This document shows, one piece after another, positions 9,708-18,682 of a stretch of DNA of 64,000 bases. Numbering within the stretch: the stretch's first letter is position 1; each line of letters opens with the position of its first letter. This stretch comes from CAZMSQ01 sp964569025 (GTDB lineage Bacteria > Bacteroidota > Bacteroidia > Chitinophagales > Saprospiraceae), in the NCBI GenBank assembly GCA_964569025.1, contig CAZMSQ010000003.1, forward strand, positions 53,409-117,408, read 5' to 3'. Both the position numbers and the translations under genes were made by a program. The notes beneath the pieces are model-generated. The model worked only from the letters and a program-made list of their open reading frames with translations. It was not told where the DNA came from and did not search any database.

Positions 9708-11069
9708 CTATTCCTTCTCTGCCGGGGGTTTTTGACTACCCCCTTCCGGTCGTCTGCCACGACCTTTCCCGGTCCGATTCCCCCCCGAACGCTGGTTGTC
9801 TTTCTCTCCCGGCTGATTTGGACCTTGACCCCCACTCTGGCTTTGAGGGGTTCCCTGACCGGTTTTCGGGCTTGGAGCATCCTGCTGACGACGAGAATCA
9901 CCCGGTTTCCCGTCACCACCTGGCCCCTTCGTTCGCTTCTTATTCCTACGTTTTTTCTTTTTACGTTTTTCTGCCGGAAGGTCAATCACATCATGAACGC
10001 TTTCGAAATCGACTTCTTCCTGCACAGGCTCTGCAGTCACATCAAAGGCCATGAGATCCGGAGGTTTCACGCCTTTTTTATTCATTTCCAGGATTTCGTG
10101 CACTTTATCTTTCTCGAGGGTAATGGTCTTACCACGATCATAGGCTCCTGACTTGTAAAAATAGTACATCACACCCTTGAAAATATCGACCTTAATCAAG
10201 GATGCTTTTCCGTGCTCTGTTTCAATCACGTCAGCCTTTTTGGGAAATTTTTCGAGCGCGTCCATGTAGGTATCAAGCTCATAATTCAGGCAACACTTAA
10301 GACGGCCGCATTGACCGGACAACTTGGCCTGATTGATGGCAAGATTCTGGTATCTGGCAGCTGAAGTAGACACTGACTTGAAGTCAGTCAGCCAGGTAGA
10401 GCAACACAGTTCCCGGCCACATGAACCCAACCCGCCAATGCGGGCAGACTCTTGCCTTGCGCCAATCTGGCGCATTTCTATTTTCACCCGAAACTCTTTG
10501 GCAAAATGCCTGATAAGCTCCCGGAAATCAACCCTGCCATCAGCTGTGTAGTAAAAAGTCGCCTTTCTCAGGTCTCCTTGATACTCGACATCTCCGATTT
10601 TCATGTTCAGCCCTAGGGTGCGGGAAATTGCCTTTGCGCGAACCATCGTGCCGAGCTCGAGTTTCCGGGCTTCAGCAAGACGCTCGAGATCCCGCTCATT
10701 TGCCGGACGAAGGACTTTGCTATACATCGCGTCGATCCGGGCACGTTTTTTCTTCATTTGCATCCGCACCAGCTCACCTGAGAGTGTGATTTGTCCAATG
10801 TCATAACCTCCTCCAGACTCGACCGCCACCATATCGCCGGTGACTGCCCGGGAATAAGGCGGATTAAAGTGAAATTCCTTACGGGCTCCCTGCTTATAAC
10901 TCACCTCAACAAGTCGGAACTCGTCCACATCTTTAATTTCTTTGAGGCTAAGCCAGTCGTATGTATTCATGCGGTTGCATGAGCAGCTTCCTGCCCCGCA
11001 TCCCCCGTTGCTGTTGCAGCCGGACACCCGGCTTCCTGATTGTGTTGTTGAACATCCTGCACATGCCAT
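9708..11069 (-). CDS. ricT: PSP1-domain protein, RicT/YaaT-like
   Basis: 453 residues. The central PSP1 domain shows GDMVAVESGGGYDIGQITL, then RVDFRELIRHFAKEFRVKIE, then the cysteine motifs GGLGSCGRELCCSTWL and CGRLKCCLNYE that in RicT proteins bind an Fe-S cluster. The N-terminus is unusual: a Cys/Gly-rich stretch with about seven cysteines in the first 32 residues. The C-terminal about 90 residues are Lys/Arg/Gly/Pro-rich low complexity (KKKKRRNKKR...), possibly RNA-binding. In Firmicutes RicT acts with RicA/RicF in mRNA maturation; in Bacteroidota the role is not established. It lies 58 bases downstream of holB, a pairing also known as holB-yaaT. Confidence 0.88.
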   Translation of the reverse strand: MACAGCSTTQSGSRVSGCNSNGGCGAGSCSCNRMNTYDWLSLKEIKDVDEFRLVEVSYKQGARKEFHFNPPYSRAVTGDMVAVESGGGYDIGQITLSGELVRMQMKKKRARIDAMYSKVLRPANERDLERLAEARKLELGTMVRAKAISRTLGLNMKIGDVEYQGDLRKATFYYTADGRVDFRELIRHFAKEFRVKIEMRQIGARQESARIGGLGSCGRELCCSTWLTDFKSVSTSAARYQNLAINQAKLSGQCGRLKCCLNYELDTYMDALEKFPKKADVIETEHGKASLIKVDIFKGVMYYFYKSGAYDRGKTITLEKDKVHEILEMNKKGVKPPDLMAFDVTAEPVQEEVDFESVHDVIDLPAEKRKKKKRRNKKRTKGPGGDGKPGDSRRQQDAPSPKTGQGTPQSQSGGQGPNQPGEKDNQRSGGNRTGKGRGRRPEGGSQKPPAEKE

Positions 11070-11127
11070 CGTATGTCGTTATCGTTTTTGAACATTGAAA
11101 AGAAACCCTTCTCCTCTTGTTTAGGAA

Positions 11128-12252
11128 TCAGGACCGGAACGCTGAAATCCGGCCAGTCATATGTTCGTGAATATGTAAAGAAACGTCCATCATGACGATT
11201 CGTGGGTTAATATTACGCTCAATGAGTAAAATACCTTCATTAAAAAGGGAAGCAATGCCGAACAGAGCGTCCTCCGAAAGAAGCTCTGCCAGTTTTCTGG
11301 CAGTGGCTGCCTCCTTGTCGCCAAGTCTCACCTCTCCAGAATCAGAGGCTTTCATGCGTACCAGTGCTCCCGAAAAATGAAGCCCATACCTCAAAAATTG
11401 CTTCTGATTTTCTCTGCCTATTCCGGCAAATAAGTCAATCCAGGGATGCAATTTTGACACTTTGCCCTGAAAGCATAACCTCATCCATTCGAGAAAATTG
11501 TCCGATATATGCGCTTCTCCAGTTTGGCCGAGTTGTATGGCATCTCTGAAGTTCCCATCTGCCATCCGTGCAATTTCGCGGGACCTTTCGGAATCCAGAC
11601 CCTGTGCTGTGTGCAAGCCCTCTGCAATCTCCTCATCAGAAAGCGGAGGGATTCGATACAACTGACATCTCGAAAGAATGGTATTAAGAATGCGGTCTGA
11701 TTGTTCGCCAATGAGAAAAAAGACCGTATGAGGCTCAGGCTCTTCGATTAACTTAAGCAGCCTGTTACCTTCTTTGCCGAGGTATTCCGGCATCCAGAGT
11801 AGCCAGACTTTATAGTTCCCCTCAAAGACCTTGAGTCCAAAGGTCTTCACGATCTGGAGGCACTCCTCAGCAGTGATGTTTCCCTGCTTATTCTCAGCCC
11901 CCAGTCGCTGCATCCAGTCGTTGACACTGAAGTAGGGCGACTCCTTAACCTGTGCCCGCCATTGTTCTAAAAATTCTGTACTGGTCGCTTTCGGACCTAC
12001 AACAGGAAATGAAAAGTGGATATCAGGATGCGTCAGCAGGGAGGCTCTGGTACAATTCCCACAAGACCCACAGGAGTCATCCTGACCCGGTTGTTCACAT
12101 TGAAGATACTGCGCACATGCAAGAGCGAGAGCCAACTTTCCACACCCCTCAGGACCAAGGAAAAGCTGGGCATGAGGAACTCTCTCCTCGCGCAGCTGCG
12201 CCAGCAAATCGGCTTTTACTTCTTGTTGCCCGATAATATCCTTGAACTGCAT
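11128..12252 (-). CDS. holB: DNA polymerase III subunit delta'
   Basis: 374 residues. Clamp-loader subunit of the AAA+ class: MQFKDIIGQQEVKADLL start, a Walker A-like GPEGCGKLALA, a four-cysteine zinc site (C...CGSCGNC), then LLKLIEEPEPHTVFFL and an SRC arginine-finger-like motif (ILSRCQLYRI). The last about 110 residues are the helical collar domain. Acts in opening and loading the beta clamp at the replication fork. Co-directional with ricT. Confidence 0.92.
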   Translation of the reverse strand: MQFKDIIGQQEVKADLLAQLREERVPHAQLFLGPEGCGKLALALACAQYLQCEQPGQDDSCGSCGNCTRASLLTHPDIHFSFPVVGPKATSTEFLEQWRAQVKESPYFSVNDWMQRLGAENKQGNITAEECLQIVKTFGLKVFEGNYKVWLLWMPEYLGKEGNRLLKLIEEPEPHTVFFLIGEQSDRILNTILSRCQLYRIPPLSDEEIAEGLHTAQGLDSERSREIARMADGNFRDAIQLGQTGEAHISDNFLEWMRLCFQGKVSKLHPWIDLFAGIGRENQKQFLRYGLHFSGALVRMKASDSGEVRLGDKEAATARKLAELLSEDALFGIASLFNEGILLIERNINPRIVMMDVSLHIHEHMTGRISAFRS

Positions 12253-12296
12253 ACCACCTGTACATTCATACTGGTGGAATCCATCTCACTTCAGAC

Positions 12297-12785
12297 TCAG
12301 GATGAGGAAGAAGCGGTTATCCATTCAGTGATAAGAGGATCAATGGGATCAATCGACGCCGGAAAACAGTTCGAAAGTATTCCCATTTCATCGAACAGGA
12401 ATTTATGAAAGTTCCAACTCGGCCTGCAATCCTTCCCACATAAATCACCCTGTTCTCCAATCCACTTGAAAACCAAATGGGCCTGTGGACCTGTCACTGC
12501 ACATTTTGCTGCGAGTGGGAAAGTCACCCCATATATCGTCGAACAAAATTCCCGGATTTCATCATCTGAACCGGGCTCCTGTGCGCCGAAATCATTCGCG
12601 GGGAACCCCACAATCATCAATGTATCTGAATACGCTTCGTATAATGCTTGCAACTGCTTGTATTGTGGGGTATACCCACAGCGAGATGCAACATTCACCA
12701 ACATCACTTTTCGCCCTGCAAAAGAGCGAAAATCAACTTCTTTCCCATTAATATCCTTGAACTTGAATTGGTGTATGGACTCCAA
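12297..12785 (-). CDS. Glutathione peroxidase family protein (Cys type)
   Basis: Thiol peroxidase of the GPx family. Motifs are VNVASRCGYTPQYKQLQ with the peroxidatic Cys36, FPANDFGAQEPG with the Gln, and PSWNFHKFLFD with the Trp and Asn of the tetrad. The start is uncertain: no ATG is available. TTG 12785 (ESIHQFKFKDINGK) gives 162 residues and puts the Cys at the family's usual position; TTG 12824 would add 13 residues. It probably uses thioredoxin rather than glutathione, as most Cys-GPx enzymes do. 44 bases upstream of holB on the same strand. Confidence 0.88.
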   Translation of the reverse strand: MESIHQFKFKDINGKEVDFRSFAGRKVMLVNVASRCGYTPQYKQLQALYEAYSDTLMIVGFPANDFGAQEPGSDDEIREFCSTIYGVTFPLAAKCAVTGPQAHLVFKWIGEQGDLCGKDCRPSWNFHKFLFDEMGILSNCFPASIDPIDPLITEWITASSSS

Positions 12786-12926
12786 AATCAATCGTTTCTC
12801 TGTAAAAATACATTTTTTTGCCAAATGGATTCAACGGGAATCTTCTGTAAACTTGAGCTTCCCTTTTCTGTTAGTCCGTCAGTATCCCGAACCTGATTCA
12901 ACAAACCACCACAACTCAAAATTTCT

Positions 12927-13334
12927 ATGAGAGTCTCTGTCTTCCGAAAAGCCCACTTCAACGCTGCCCACAGACTTCACAATCCAACATGGTCTGATGA
13001 CCGCAACCGTGAGATTTTCGGACTGTGTAACAACCCAAACTACCATGGCCACAACTATGAGCTGGAAGTCAAAGTAAGCGGTGAGGTCGACCCGGAAACC
13101 GGCTATCTGATTGACCTGAAGGAATTAAAAGACCTCATAAGGGATCAAATAGAAAATCGTTTTGACCACAAAAACCTCAACCTTGACACTGAAGAGTTCA
13201 AAACTCTTATCCCTTCAGCAGAACATATTTGCTATGTGATTTGGACGATTTTAAGAGCGCATCTTGACACCCGGTTTGATTTGTCTGTGAAATTATGGGA
13301 AACCCCGCGGAATTATGTCGAATATCCCGCTTGA
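12927..13334 (+). CDS. queD: 6-pyruvoyl-tetrahydropterin synthase / QueD family
   Basis: 135 residues. Zinc ligands are visible as His15 (NAAHRLHNP) and His40/His42 (NPNYHGHNY); FDHKNLN and the C-terminal VKLWETPRNYVEY with its Glu are also present, as is a Cys six residues before the second zinc pair. The family contains QueD (7-deazaguanine pathway) and PTPS (pterin pathway); sequence alone does not separate them here and no other queuosine gene is next to it. Divergent from the GPx gene. Confidence 0.88.
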   Translation: MRVSVFRKAHFNAAHRLHNPTWSDDRNREIFGLCNNPNYHGHNYELEVKVSGEVDPETGYLIDLKELKDLIRDQIENRFDHKNLNLDTEEFKTLIPSAEHICYVIWTILRAHLDTRFDLSVKLWETPRNYVEYPA

Positions 13335-13422
13335 TCCTTTCAACTCAACAATCACTGAACTTCAGCAAAGCACGGACTCCTGCTCCCTCAAAGGCTGGAT
13401 CTGCTCGCCCGCCTGTAAAACA

Positions 13423-13459
13423 AATGCGGGAATACAGTTTGAAACTGCATTCCCGCATT
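13423..13459. terminator. Bidirectional terminator-like hairpin between convergent genes
   Basis: AATGCGGGAAT (13423-13433) pairs with ATTCCCGCATT (13449-13459), and the inner AGTTT/AAACT can extend the stem. It lies between queD (+) and the T9SS gene (-). A strong T-run is lacking on either side, so termination is inferred from position and stem strength. Confidence 0.6.
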
Positions 13460-13515
13460 ATTGAAAGGCGTGAAAAATGGCTACAAAAGACCAATTAATG
13501 TAAATCTCAGTCCCA

Positions 13516-14217
13516 TTAATTCTTTACCATTCGCACGGTCTTTAAAGTGTTTCCTTCCTCATCCTTTATCTGCACGAGATACATTCCCGGGGTCAGCCCT
13601 TCAACAGAATACTGATTTCTGATTCCATTTTCAAAGGTACGGACAGGAGCGCCGACAAGATTAAAAATTTGCACTGATTGTACGCGATCGTCCGTGCCTT
13701 GAAGGGTAAAGAAGGATGTCATCGGGTTAGGAGCCAAGTGGATGTTCATGTCCCTCGAAATCCAGTTGGTACTAACCGCCACATCGCAACCGGGATTATC
13801 ACCAACCTGAAACAGATACTCTCCAACTGCGAGAGTATCATTCTGATCTTCAGACAGAAGGTACATATTGAACGAACCGCACCCTTGAGTAGAGGCAGGA
13901 CGAAGATGCACGTCCAGGTTTCCTGACTGGCCTGGCTCGAGAGAGAACGTCTGAGTGCCTACGACCGGCGCATAGCATAAATTAATGTCGCATACCAAGG
14001 AAGTCCACTCTTGAGGACCTTCAACGTACTCCCTCACCCAATGTAACGTCACCGTTTCTGTCCCATTGTTCGCAACCGTGCCGTAACCTACTACCTCGAA
14101 AGGCACTGAGGAACTGTTGTTGATTGTGATATTCGGATTCGGCGATAACTGAACATCTTGGGCAAACAAGCCGACAGACAGCCCGAGGATGAAGAAGAGG
14201 AAGTAATAGTTTTTCAT
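13516..14217 (-). CDS. Small secreted T9SS type A protein
   Basis: 233 residues from ATG 14217 (MKNYYFLFFILGLSVGLFAQ, signal peptide). A single Ig-like beta domain follows with four cysteines (VCDINLCYAP, QGCGSF) and the phrase NNGTETVTLHW, typical of cargo proteins that carry CARDB/Ig-like modules. The C-terminus is a type A sorting signal: LAPNPMTSFFTLQG, VQIFNLVGAPVR, GLTPGMYLVQIKDEEG, VRMVKN. Immediately downstream of the Omp28-like gene but separated by a hairpin. Function unknown. Confidence 0.83.
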   Translation of the reverse strand: MKNYYFLFFILGLSVGLFAQDVQLSPNPNITINNSSSVPFEVVGYGTVANNGTETVTLHWVREYVEGPQEWTSLVCDINLCYAPVVGTQTFSLEPGQSGNLDVHLRPASTQGCGSFNMYLLSEDQNDTLAVGEYLFQVGDNPGCDVAVSTNWISRDMNIHLAPNPMTSFFTLQGTDDRVQSVQIFNLVGAPVRTFENGIRNQYSVEGLTPGMYLVQIKDEEGNTLKTVRMVKN

Positions 14218-14237
14218 AATCGTAATGTTCAGAAAAG

Positions 14238-14273
14238 ACACGGGAAGATTGTAAAAAGACAACCTTCCCGTGT
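14238..14273 (-). terminator. Intercistronic hairpin after the Omp28-like gene
   Basis: ACACGGGAAG (14238-14247) pairs with CTTCCCGTGT (14264-14273), and TTGT/ACAA inside extend the stem. Read on the minus strand it is followed by CTTTTCT, so it fits a rho-independent terminator for the 14286-16250 gene. It ends only 21 bases before the next ATG, so partial read-through or mRNA stabilisation is possible. Confidence 0.65.
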
Positions 14274-14285
14274 AAGAGTTTCAAA

Positions 14286-16250
14286 TTAGTGTGTCACAAC
14301 CAAACGCTGGGTCATTTCACCCTTATCTGTGCGAATTTTCACCATGTACACACCAGCGTGATCGCCGGGCATCCAGCGAGCCTGGTGTGAACCAGCTCCG
14401 AGTTGAGTCCGACCGAGAACCGTGTCTACCCTTTTTCCTGTGAGATCAAAAATCTCAATGCTGACAGGAGCTGATTCCATGAGCGTGAAATCAATGTAAG
14501 CGTATTCCGCAGTCGGATTTGGATACAGACTGACCGACTCAATTTCACCTGGAGTACGTGTGCTTGAGACAAGCTCAGAAGTCAGGTTGATATTGTCCAG
14601 ATACATGTTGTTTCCGTATGCAGATGTAAAGAGGAAACGAACTGCAAGTTCTTCAGCCCCATCATACGCGCTCAAATCTAAAGAATCAGTCACCCACTGG
14701 CTGGCACTTGGAATGAAGAAGCTTGTAGAAGCCGGGCGGGTTGCCATGTTGCTACCTGAGATTTCAAACACTTCGTTCCAGGTTGTCCCACAATCTTCAG
14801 AAACAAAAATCTCCATCTTGTCATTTTCCGAAGTGTACTGAGCATAAGCCCGATCATACACCAACATGGTGTTTTCATATCCAACCAGTGAAGTTTTATC
14901 GAGAATGAACTCGAACTGCTCACCGGCGAGATTTCCCCAGAAATAAACCAGGATTGACTTGTCTGAAGCTGCATATCCTCCGACAGGGTTGGGAGGGCTT
15001 GCAGTCAGGTTCGTACCTTCAACAACCGCGAGGTCAAGAGCGCCATCTTCGATAATTACCATCCCATCAGGCACTTCATTAAATTCAGTTGATTCAAAGT
15101 CCTGGACATATTCTCCTTCCTGAGCGGCACCTTCAGAAAGCGTGTAGTACACATCAGGTTCAACCAGCTCATTAAGCTTATTCACATCAAGAGCACCGCC
15201 ATTCACATTCTGGATGACATAGGAAATTTCAGTCGCTCCTCCTGCGCTTGCCATACCATCTGCAAATGTGTAGGTCAGAGACTCTCCGGGAGCAAGCGTT
15301 CCAGTCCATGCTTCAATAATCGGTGCCTCGCCATTGATGCTATAGCCCAAATCCATACTGGTGATATCAGAGCTACCGTCATTGACGACATCCAACTCAG
15401 GAATGAGGGTATAGTCGCACAGGCCGGCTGGGCCGGTTGTATTAGATGAGTAACCTAGATCAATATAGCCCGGGCCAAGTGGTTGGGGCTGGCTTTGCTC
15501 AGCCTGATAAACCTCCTTGGAGGCATCGTCCTGCCAAAAAGCAACAACAGCAACCTGGTTATAATCATAAATGTAGTCAGGTACAGCCTCGGTCAAATCA
15601 TACGTGATGCTTTCTCCGGCTGCGAGCGCTGTCAATGCTGTACCTCCGGCATTGGGGTACATGTCACGCATCACGCTGTAAAAATCTGCCTCAGTTGTTG
15701 AACCCGGAGGAAATGGGAATAGCAGTTCTTTTTCAATGAGTGCAATTCTCATTTTTCCCTGAGGAACCTCAAGATCATCAGCACCTACATTAGTGACCGT
15801 CACCGTAATAGCAATTTCATCCAGAGTCGGACTCAAGGTATGATCAACAGAAATGGCCACAGGAGTAGAATCGTTGTAGATGTTGTTGATCATGGCACCT
15901 GTCACATTTGCAGGTGCACCTTCATATGAACCTCCCATCGGAGACACATCACCTTTCAGGCGAACGCTTGGCACCCCAGTCACACCATAATAAGAGACCC
16001 GAGTCTGCACGTCTTCAGGGTTATGCTCATTCATCGGATCATAACCTGGCCATGAAGTTTGATATTTCAGAGGAACAACTTTATCCTCCACTGCATCCAG
16101 AAGGGTGTTAAAAGCCGGGTTTTGTGAGGCACATGGTCCACAAGACGCTTGCGTAAACTCTTCCGCCAGTACCTTTCGCGGCACCAACTGTGCACTCAGG
16201 AAAGAGCTTGTAAAGAGAATAATAGCAAGAGAAAGTAAAAGATTTCTCAT
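14286..16250 (-). CDS. Secreted T9SS type A protein with Omp28/thioredoxin-like domain
   Basis: 654 residues from ATG 16250 (MRNLLLSLAIILFTSSFLSAQ signal peptide). The first part, KVLAEEFTQASCGPCASQNP, is a thioredoxin-like domain with a CGPC active-site motif as in the Omp28 family. Next come beta-rich CARDB-like modules (VTVTNVGADDLEVPQGKM), a MAM/jelly-roll-like region with WGNLAGEQFEF and YLDNINLT, and a type A sorting domain ending VSLYPNPTAEYAYI...AGVYMVKIRTDKGEMT. Export to the outside by T9SS is expected; a disulfide-related function is possible but unproven. Confidence 0.86.
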   Translation of the reverse strand: MRNLLLSLAIILFTSSFLSAQLVPRKVLAEEFTQASCGPCASQNPAFNTLLDAVEDKVVPLKYQTSWPGYDPMNEHNPEDVQTRVSYYGVTGVPSVRLKGDVSPMGGSYEGAPANVTGAMINNIYNDSTPVAISVDHTLSPTLDEIAITVTVTNVGADDLEVPQGKMRIALIEKELLFPFPPGSTTEADFYSVMRDMYPNAGGTALTALAAGESITYDLTEAVPDYIYDYNQVAVVAFWQDDASKEVYQAEQSQPQPLGPGYIDLGYSSNTTGPAGLCDYTLIPELDVVNDGSSDITSMDLGYSINGEAPIIEAWTGTLAPGESLTYTFADGMASAGGATEISYVIQNVNGGALDVNKLNELVEPDVYYTLSEGAAQEGEYVQDFESTEFNEVPDGMVIIEDGALDLAVVEGTNLTASPPNPVGGYAASDKSILVYFWGNLAGEQFEFILDKTSLVGYENTMLVYDRAYAQYTSENDKMEIFVSEDCGTTWNEVFEISGSNMATRPASTSFFIPSASQWVTDSLDLSAYDGAEELAVRFLFTSAYGNNMYLDNINLTSELVSSTRTPGEIESVSLYPNPTAEYAYIDFTLMESAPVSIEIFDLTGKRVDTVLGRTQLGAGSHQARWMPGDHAGVYMVKIRTDKGEMTQRLVVTH

Positions 16251-16415
16251 AATCAATAGTTTGTGATAAAATGGAATAATTATTGTCAATACCCTCTTTC
16301 TTATTGGAGAAGGTCAAAGTGCAATTTTACGAAAAAAAACATAAAAGGGGGTTCTCTAAAAAATTCAGAATGTTTCTTTGTAATCCCGAAGACACTAGTG
16401 GGAAAGATTGCACGA

Positions 16416-18251
16416 TCACCCGTTTGGAAATGGTTCTCCGAGGTACACAAGTAAGGAGCCTTCAGTGAGCTCCGAAAGCGCTTCCGGATTTGCTGGGATA
16501 GGTTCAAGTCTACCATCCGGCCGTTTGTGAAACAAAGGGATGCTTTTGGGCCTATCTGAAAGTCGTGTGCAGAGCTCGACAAATTCTGCGGCATTCTGAA
16601 CAGCACGCTCGTTAATTTGAGGAAAATCTTGAGCGGCCTCCAACAACCGCTGATAGTCGTCTGTGTATAGAAAAATTCCCTTTTCAGGAAGCGCACTCTT
16701 GTCCTGCTTCACTTCATCAGGATCAAGCACACGATACGCACCCTCTTCTCCAAACACCTTCATGTATTTCTCAAATGCAAACTTGTTGACCTCCGGACTT
16801 GATGTCATAGCCAGCAAATACCCCATGTCGAGAAGGTCGAAGTTATCTTCCAGATCATCGGTGTAAATATTTGCAAAAATCGCCTCCAGACCTGCTTCTT
16901 TGGCTTTCTGAATACTCGATTTGTTGTAATCGACCATTACGACATGGCGCCCATTCTCTTGCAGATACTGACTCAGCAACCGTGCAACAATGTTTGCTCC
17001 AACCACAAACACACCTTCCGAACGCTCAAGCGTTACCTTCAGGACATGTGCCAGACCTCTGGCCGTGGTGGCATTCAGAAGTACTGTACCAAGCACAATC
17101 ATAAAGACCAACGGCGTGATATACTCAGCCCCCTCAACTCTATCTACGAGCCGCAATCCAAAGAGCGATGCAATACCTGCAGCCACAATACCTCGCGGAC
17201 CAACCCACGAAATGAATGCCTTTTCATTCCACGTCAATGCCGACCTCCATGTACTGAGCCAGACGCCCAACGGACGAAGCAATAGAATGACCACAAGAAA
17301 TACTGCCAAGCAGCGCCAATCATACAACAATTCAAGATGCGACAAATCAATATTTGCCGACAAGACAATAAACAAAATGGAAATCAACAGAACACTCAAA
17401 GATTCCTTAAAATCAAGTATCTCTTTCAGTTTCGGCAAATTCATATTTCCCAAAACCATTCCCATAATAACCACCGACAAAAGCCCGGACTCATGCTCAA
17501 GGGCCTCGTCAAGCACGAATACAGCAAGCACAAGGGCGAGGGTAAATACATTGAGGAGATAGTGGGGAATGAACTCCTTTTTAATCAGATAATACAAAAA
17601 GTAGGCAGCAATCAGTCCGGAGGCAAATCCGATGAGAAGAATTCTCAGGAATGTGGTTATGGCCTGGCGGGTAATCTCCTGACCATCAGCCCCGGAAATG
17701 ATGAGCTCAAAAACAAGGACCGCCACAAGTGCCCCGATCGGATCAATCAGGATACCCTCCCATTTGAGAACAGCCGAAACACTCCGCTTAAGCGGAATAT
17801 TTCGCAGAATGGGTGCAATGACAGTGGGACCAGTGACAATAATAAGGGCTGAAAAAAGAAAAGAAATCTGCCAACTCAAGCCCATAATAAAATGGGACGC
17901 CATAGCACCCCCGATAAAGGTCACCACAGACCCAAGAGTTATGAGGTTGACTATCGTCGGGCCAACGCCCTTGACTTCAGAGCGATTTAGGGTCAGTCCA
18001 CCTTCAAAAAGAATGACCGCAATAGACAGGGAAACAAAGAAAAACATCTGCTCGCTGGGAAATAAACCACGACCTGTTTCGGGATCAAAAACCGGCTCTA
18101 TGAGCTTCATCCCGTCTGCTGTCCAAAGGGTGGAAATCGGCCCCACCACAAGACCTATGATAATGAGAGGGAGAATTGCAGGAAGCCGCGTACGCCATGC
18201 TACCCACTGTGCAAGAATCCCCAATATGACAATGCCTGCCAATTCGATCAT
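16416..18251 (-). CDS. CPA1-type cation/proton antiporter with TrkA-N domain
   Basis: 611 residues. The first about 400 are a 12-13 span Na+(K+)/H+ exchanger domain, with ALIIVTGPTVIAPILRN and a WEGILIDPIGAL segment that includes the Asp expected in CPA1 transport sites, and ISWVGPRGIVAAG. A Rossmann-like TrkA-N domain follows (VFVVGANIVARLLSQYLQ, MVDYNKSSIQKAKE, NIYTDDLED), then a short C-terminal domain. The TrkA-N part usually binds NAD(H) or nucleotides and gates transport. The transported ion is not predictable. Divergent from the Lacal_2735 gene. Confidence 0.88.
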   Translation of the reverse strand: MIELAGIVILGILAQWVAWRTRLPAILPLIIIGLVVGPISTLWTADGMKLIEPVFDPETGRGLFPSEQMFFFVSLSIAVILFEGGLTLNRSEVKGVGPTIVNLITLGSVVTFIGGAMASHFIMGLSWQISFLFSALIIVTGPTVIAPILRNIPLKRSVSAVLKWEGILIDPIGALVAVLVFELIISGADGQEITRQAITTFLRILLIGFASGLIAAYFLYYLIKKEFIPHYLLNVFTLALVLAVFVLDEALEHESGLLSVVIMGMVLGNMNLPKLKEILDFKESLSVLLISILFIVLSANIDLSHLELLYDWRCLAVFLVVILLLRPLGVWLSTWRSALTWNEKAFISWVGPRGIVAAGIASLFGLRLVDRVEGAEYITPLVFMIVLGTVLLNATTARGLAHVLKVTLERSEGVFVVGANIVARLLSQYLQENGRHVVMVDYNKSSIQKAKEAGLEAIFANIYTDDLEDNFDLLDMGYLLAMTSSPEVNKFAFEKYMKVFGEEGAYRVLDPDEVKQDKSALPEKGIFLYTDDYQRLLEAAQDFPQINERAVQNAAEFVELCTRLSDRPKSIPLFHKRPDGRLEPIPANPEALSELTEGSLLVYLGEPFPNG

Positions 18252-18434
18252 AGGTCTTTGTCGTTAATTTGTTTCCCGTTGACGGACTCACTCAATGACT
18301 CTTCGCTGGATAATATACGTATTTTCTTCCGGAAGTCCCCGCGGCTTGATTCATCCAGCCCAAACAAAGGACGGACTGCCGTGTTACCCATGCCATTCAA
18401 GTTACAAGCTTTCCTCACCAAATTCTCTCAAATT

Positions 18435-18614
18435 ATGTTCGGACTCTTTAAAAAGAACGAAGTCAAAAAACTCGAAAAGCAATACGAGGCTCTCATGGAA
18501 AAGGCACGGGATGTACAGCGGTCCGGAGACTTAAGGAAATATGCGGTCCTGATTGAGGAGTCTGAAGAAATTCTGAAAAAAATTGAGGAAGCCAAGAGTC
18601 AGGAGAAAAAGTAG
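18435..18614 (+). CDS. Lacal_2735 family small protein
   Basis: 59 residues starting MFGLFKKNEVKKLEKQYEAL, which I recognise as the Lacal_2735 (DUF6435) family: a short amphipathic N-terminus followed by a charged coiled-coil pair ending in ILKKIEEAK. The frame is open upstream to about 18258, but only the ATG at 18435 gives a family-like N-terminus. No function is known. It lies 68 bases ahead of the SDR-flavin reductase-photolyase genes and probably belongs to that transcript. Confidence 0.75.
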   Translation: MFGLFKKNEVKKLEKQYEALMEKARDVQRSGDLRKYAVLIEESEEILKKIEEAKSQEKK

Positions 18615-18682
18615 CTCACCTCCATCCAAAACGTGCTGCAATCTGACTGAGCAATTCATATCACCTTTGGAAACTGTTAACA

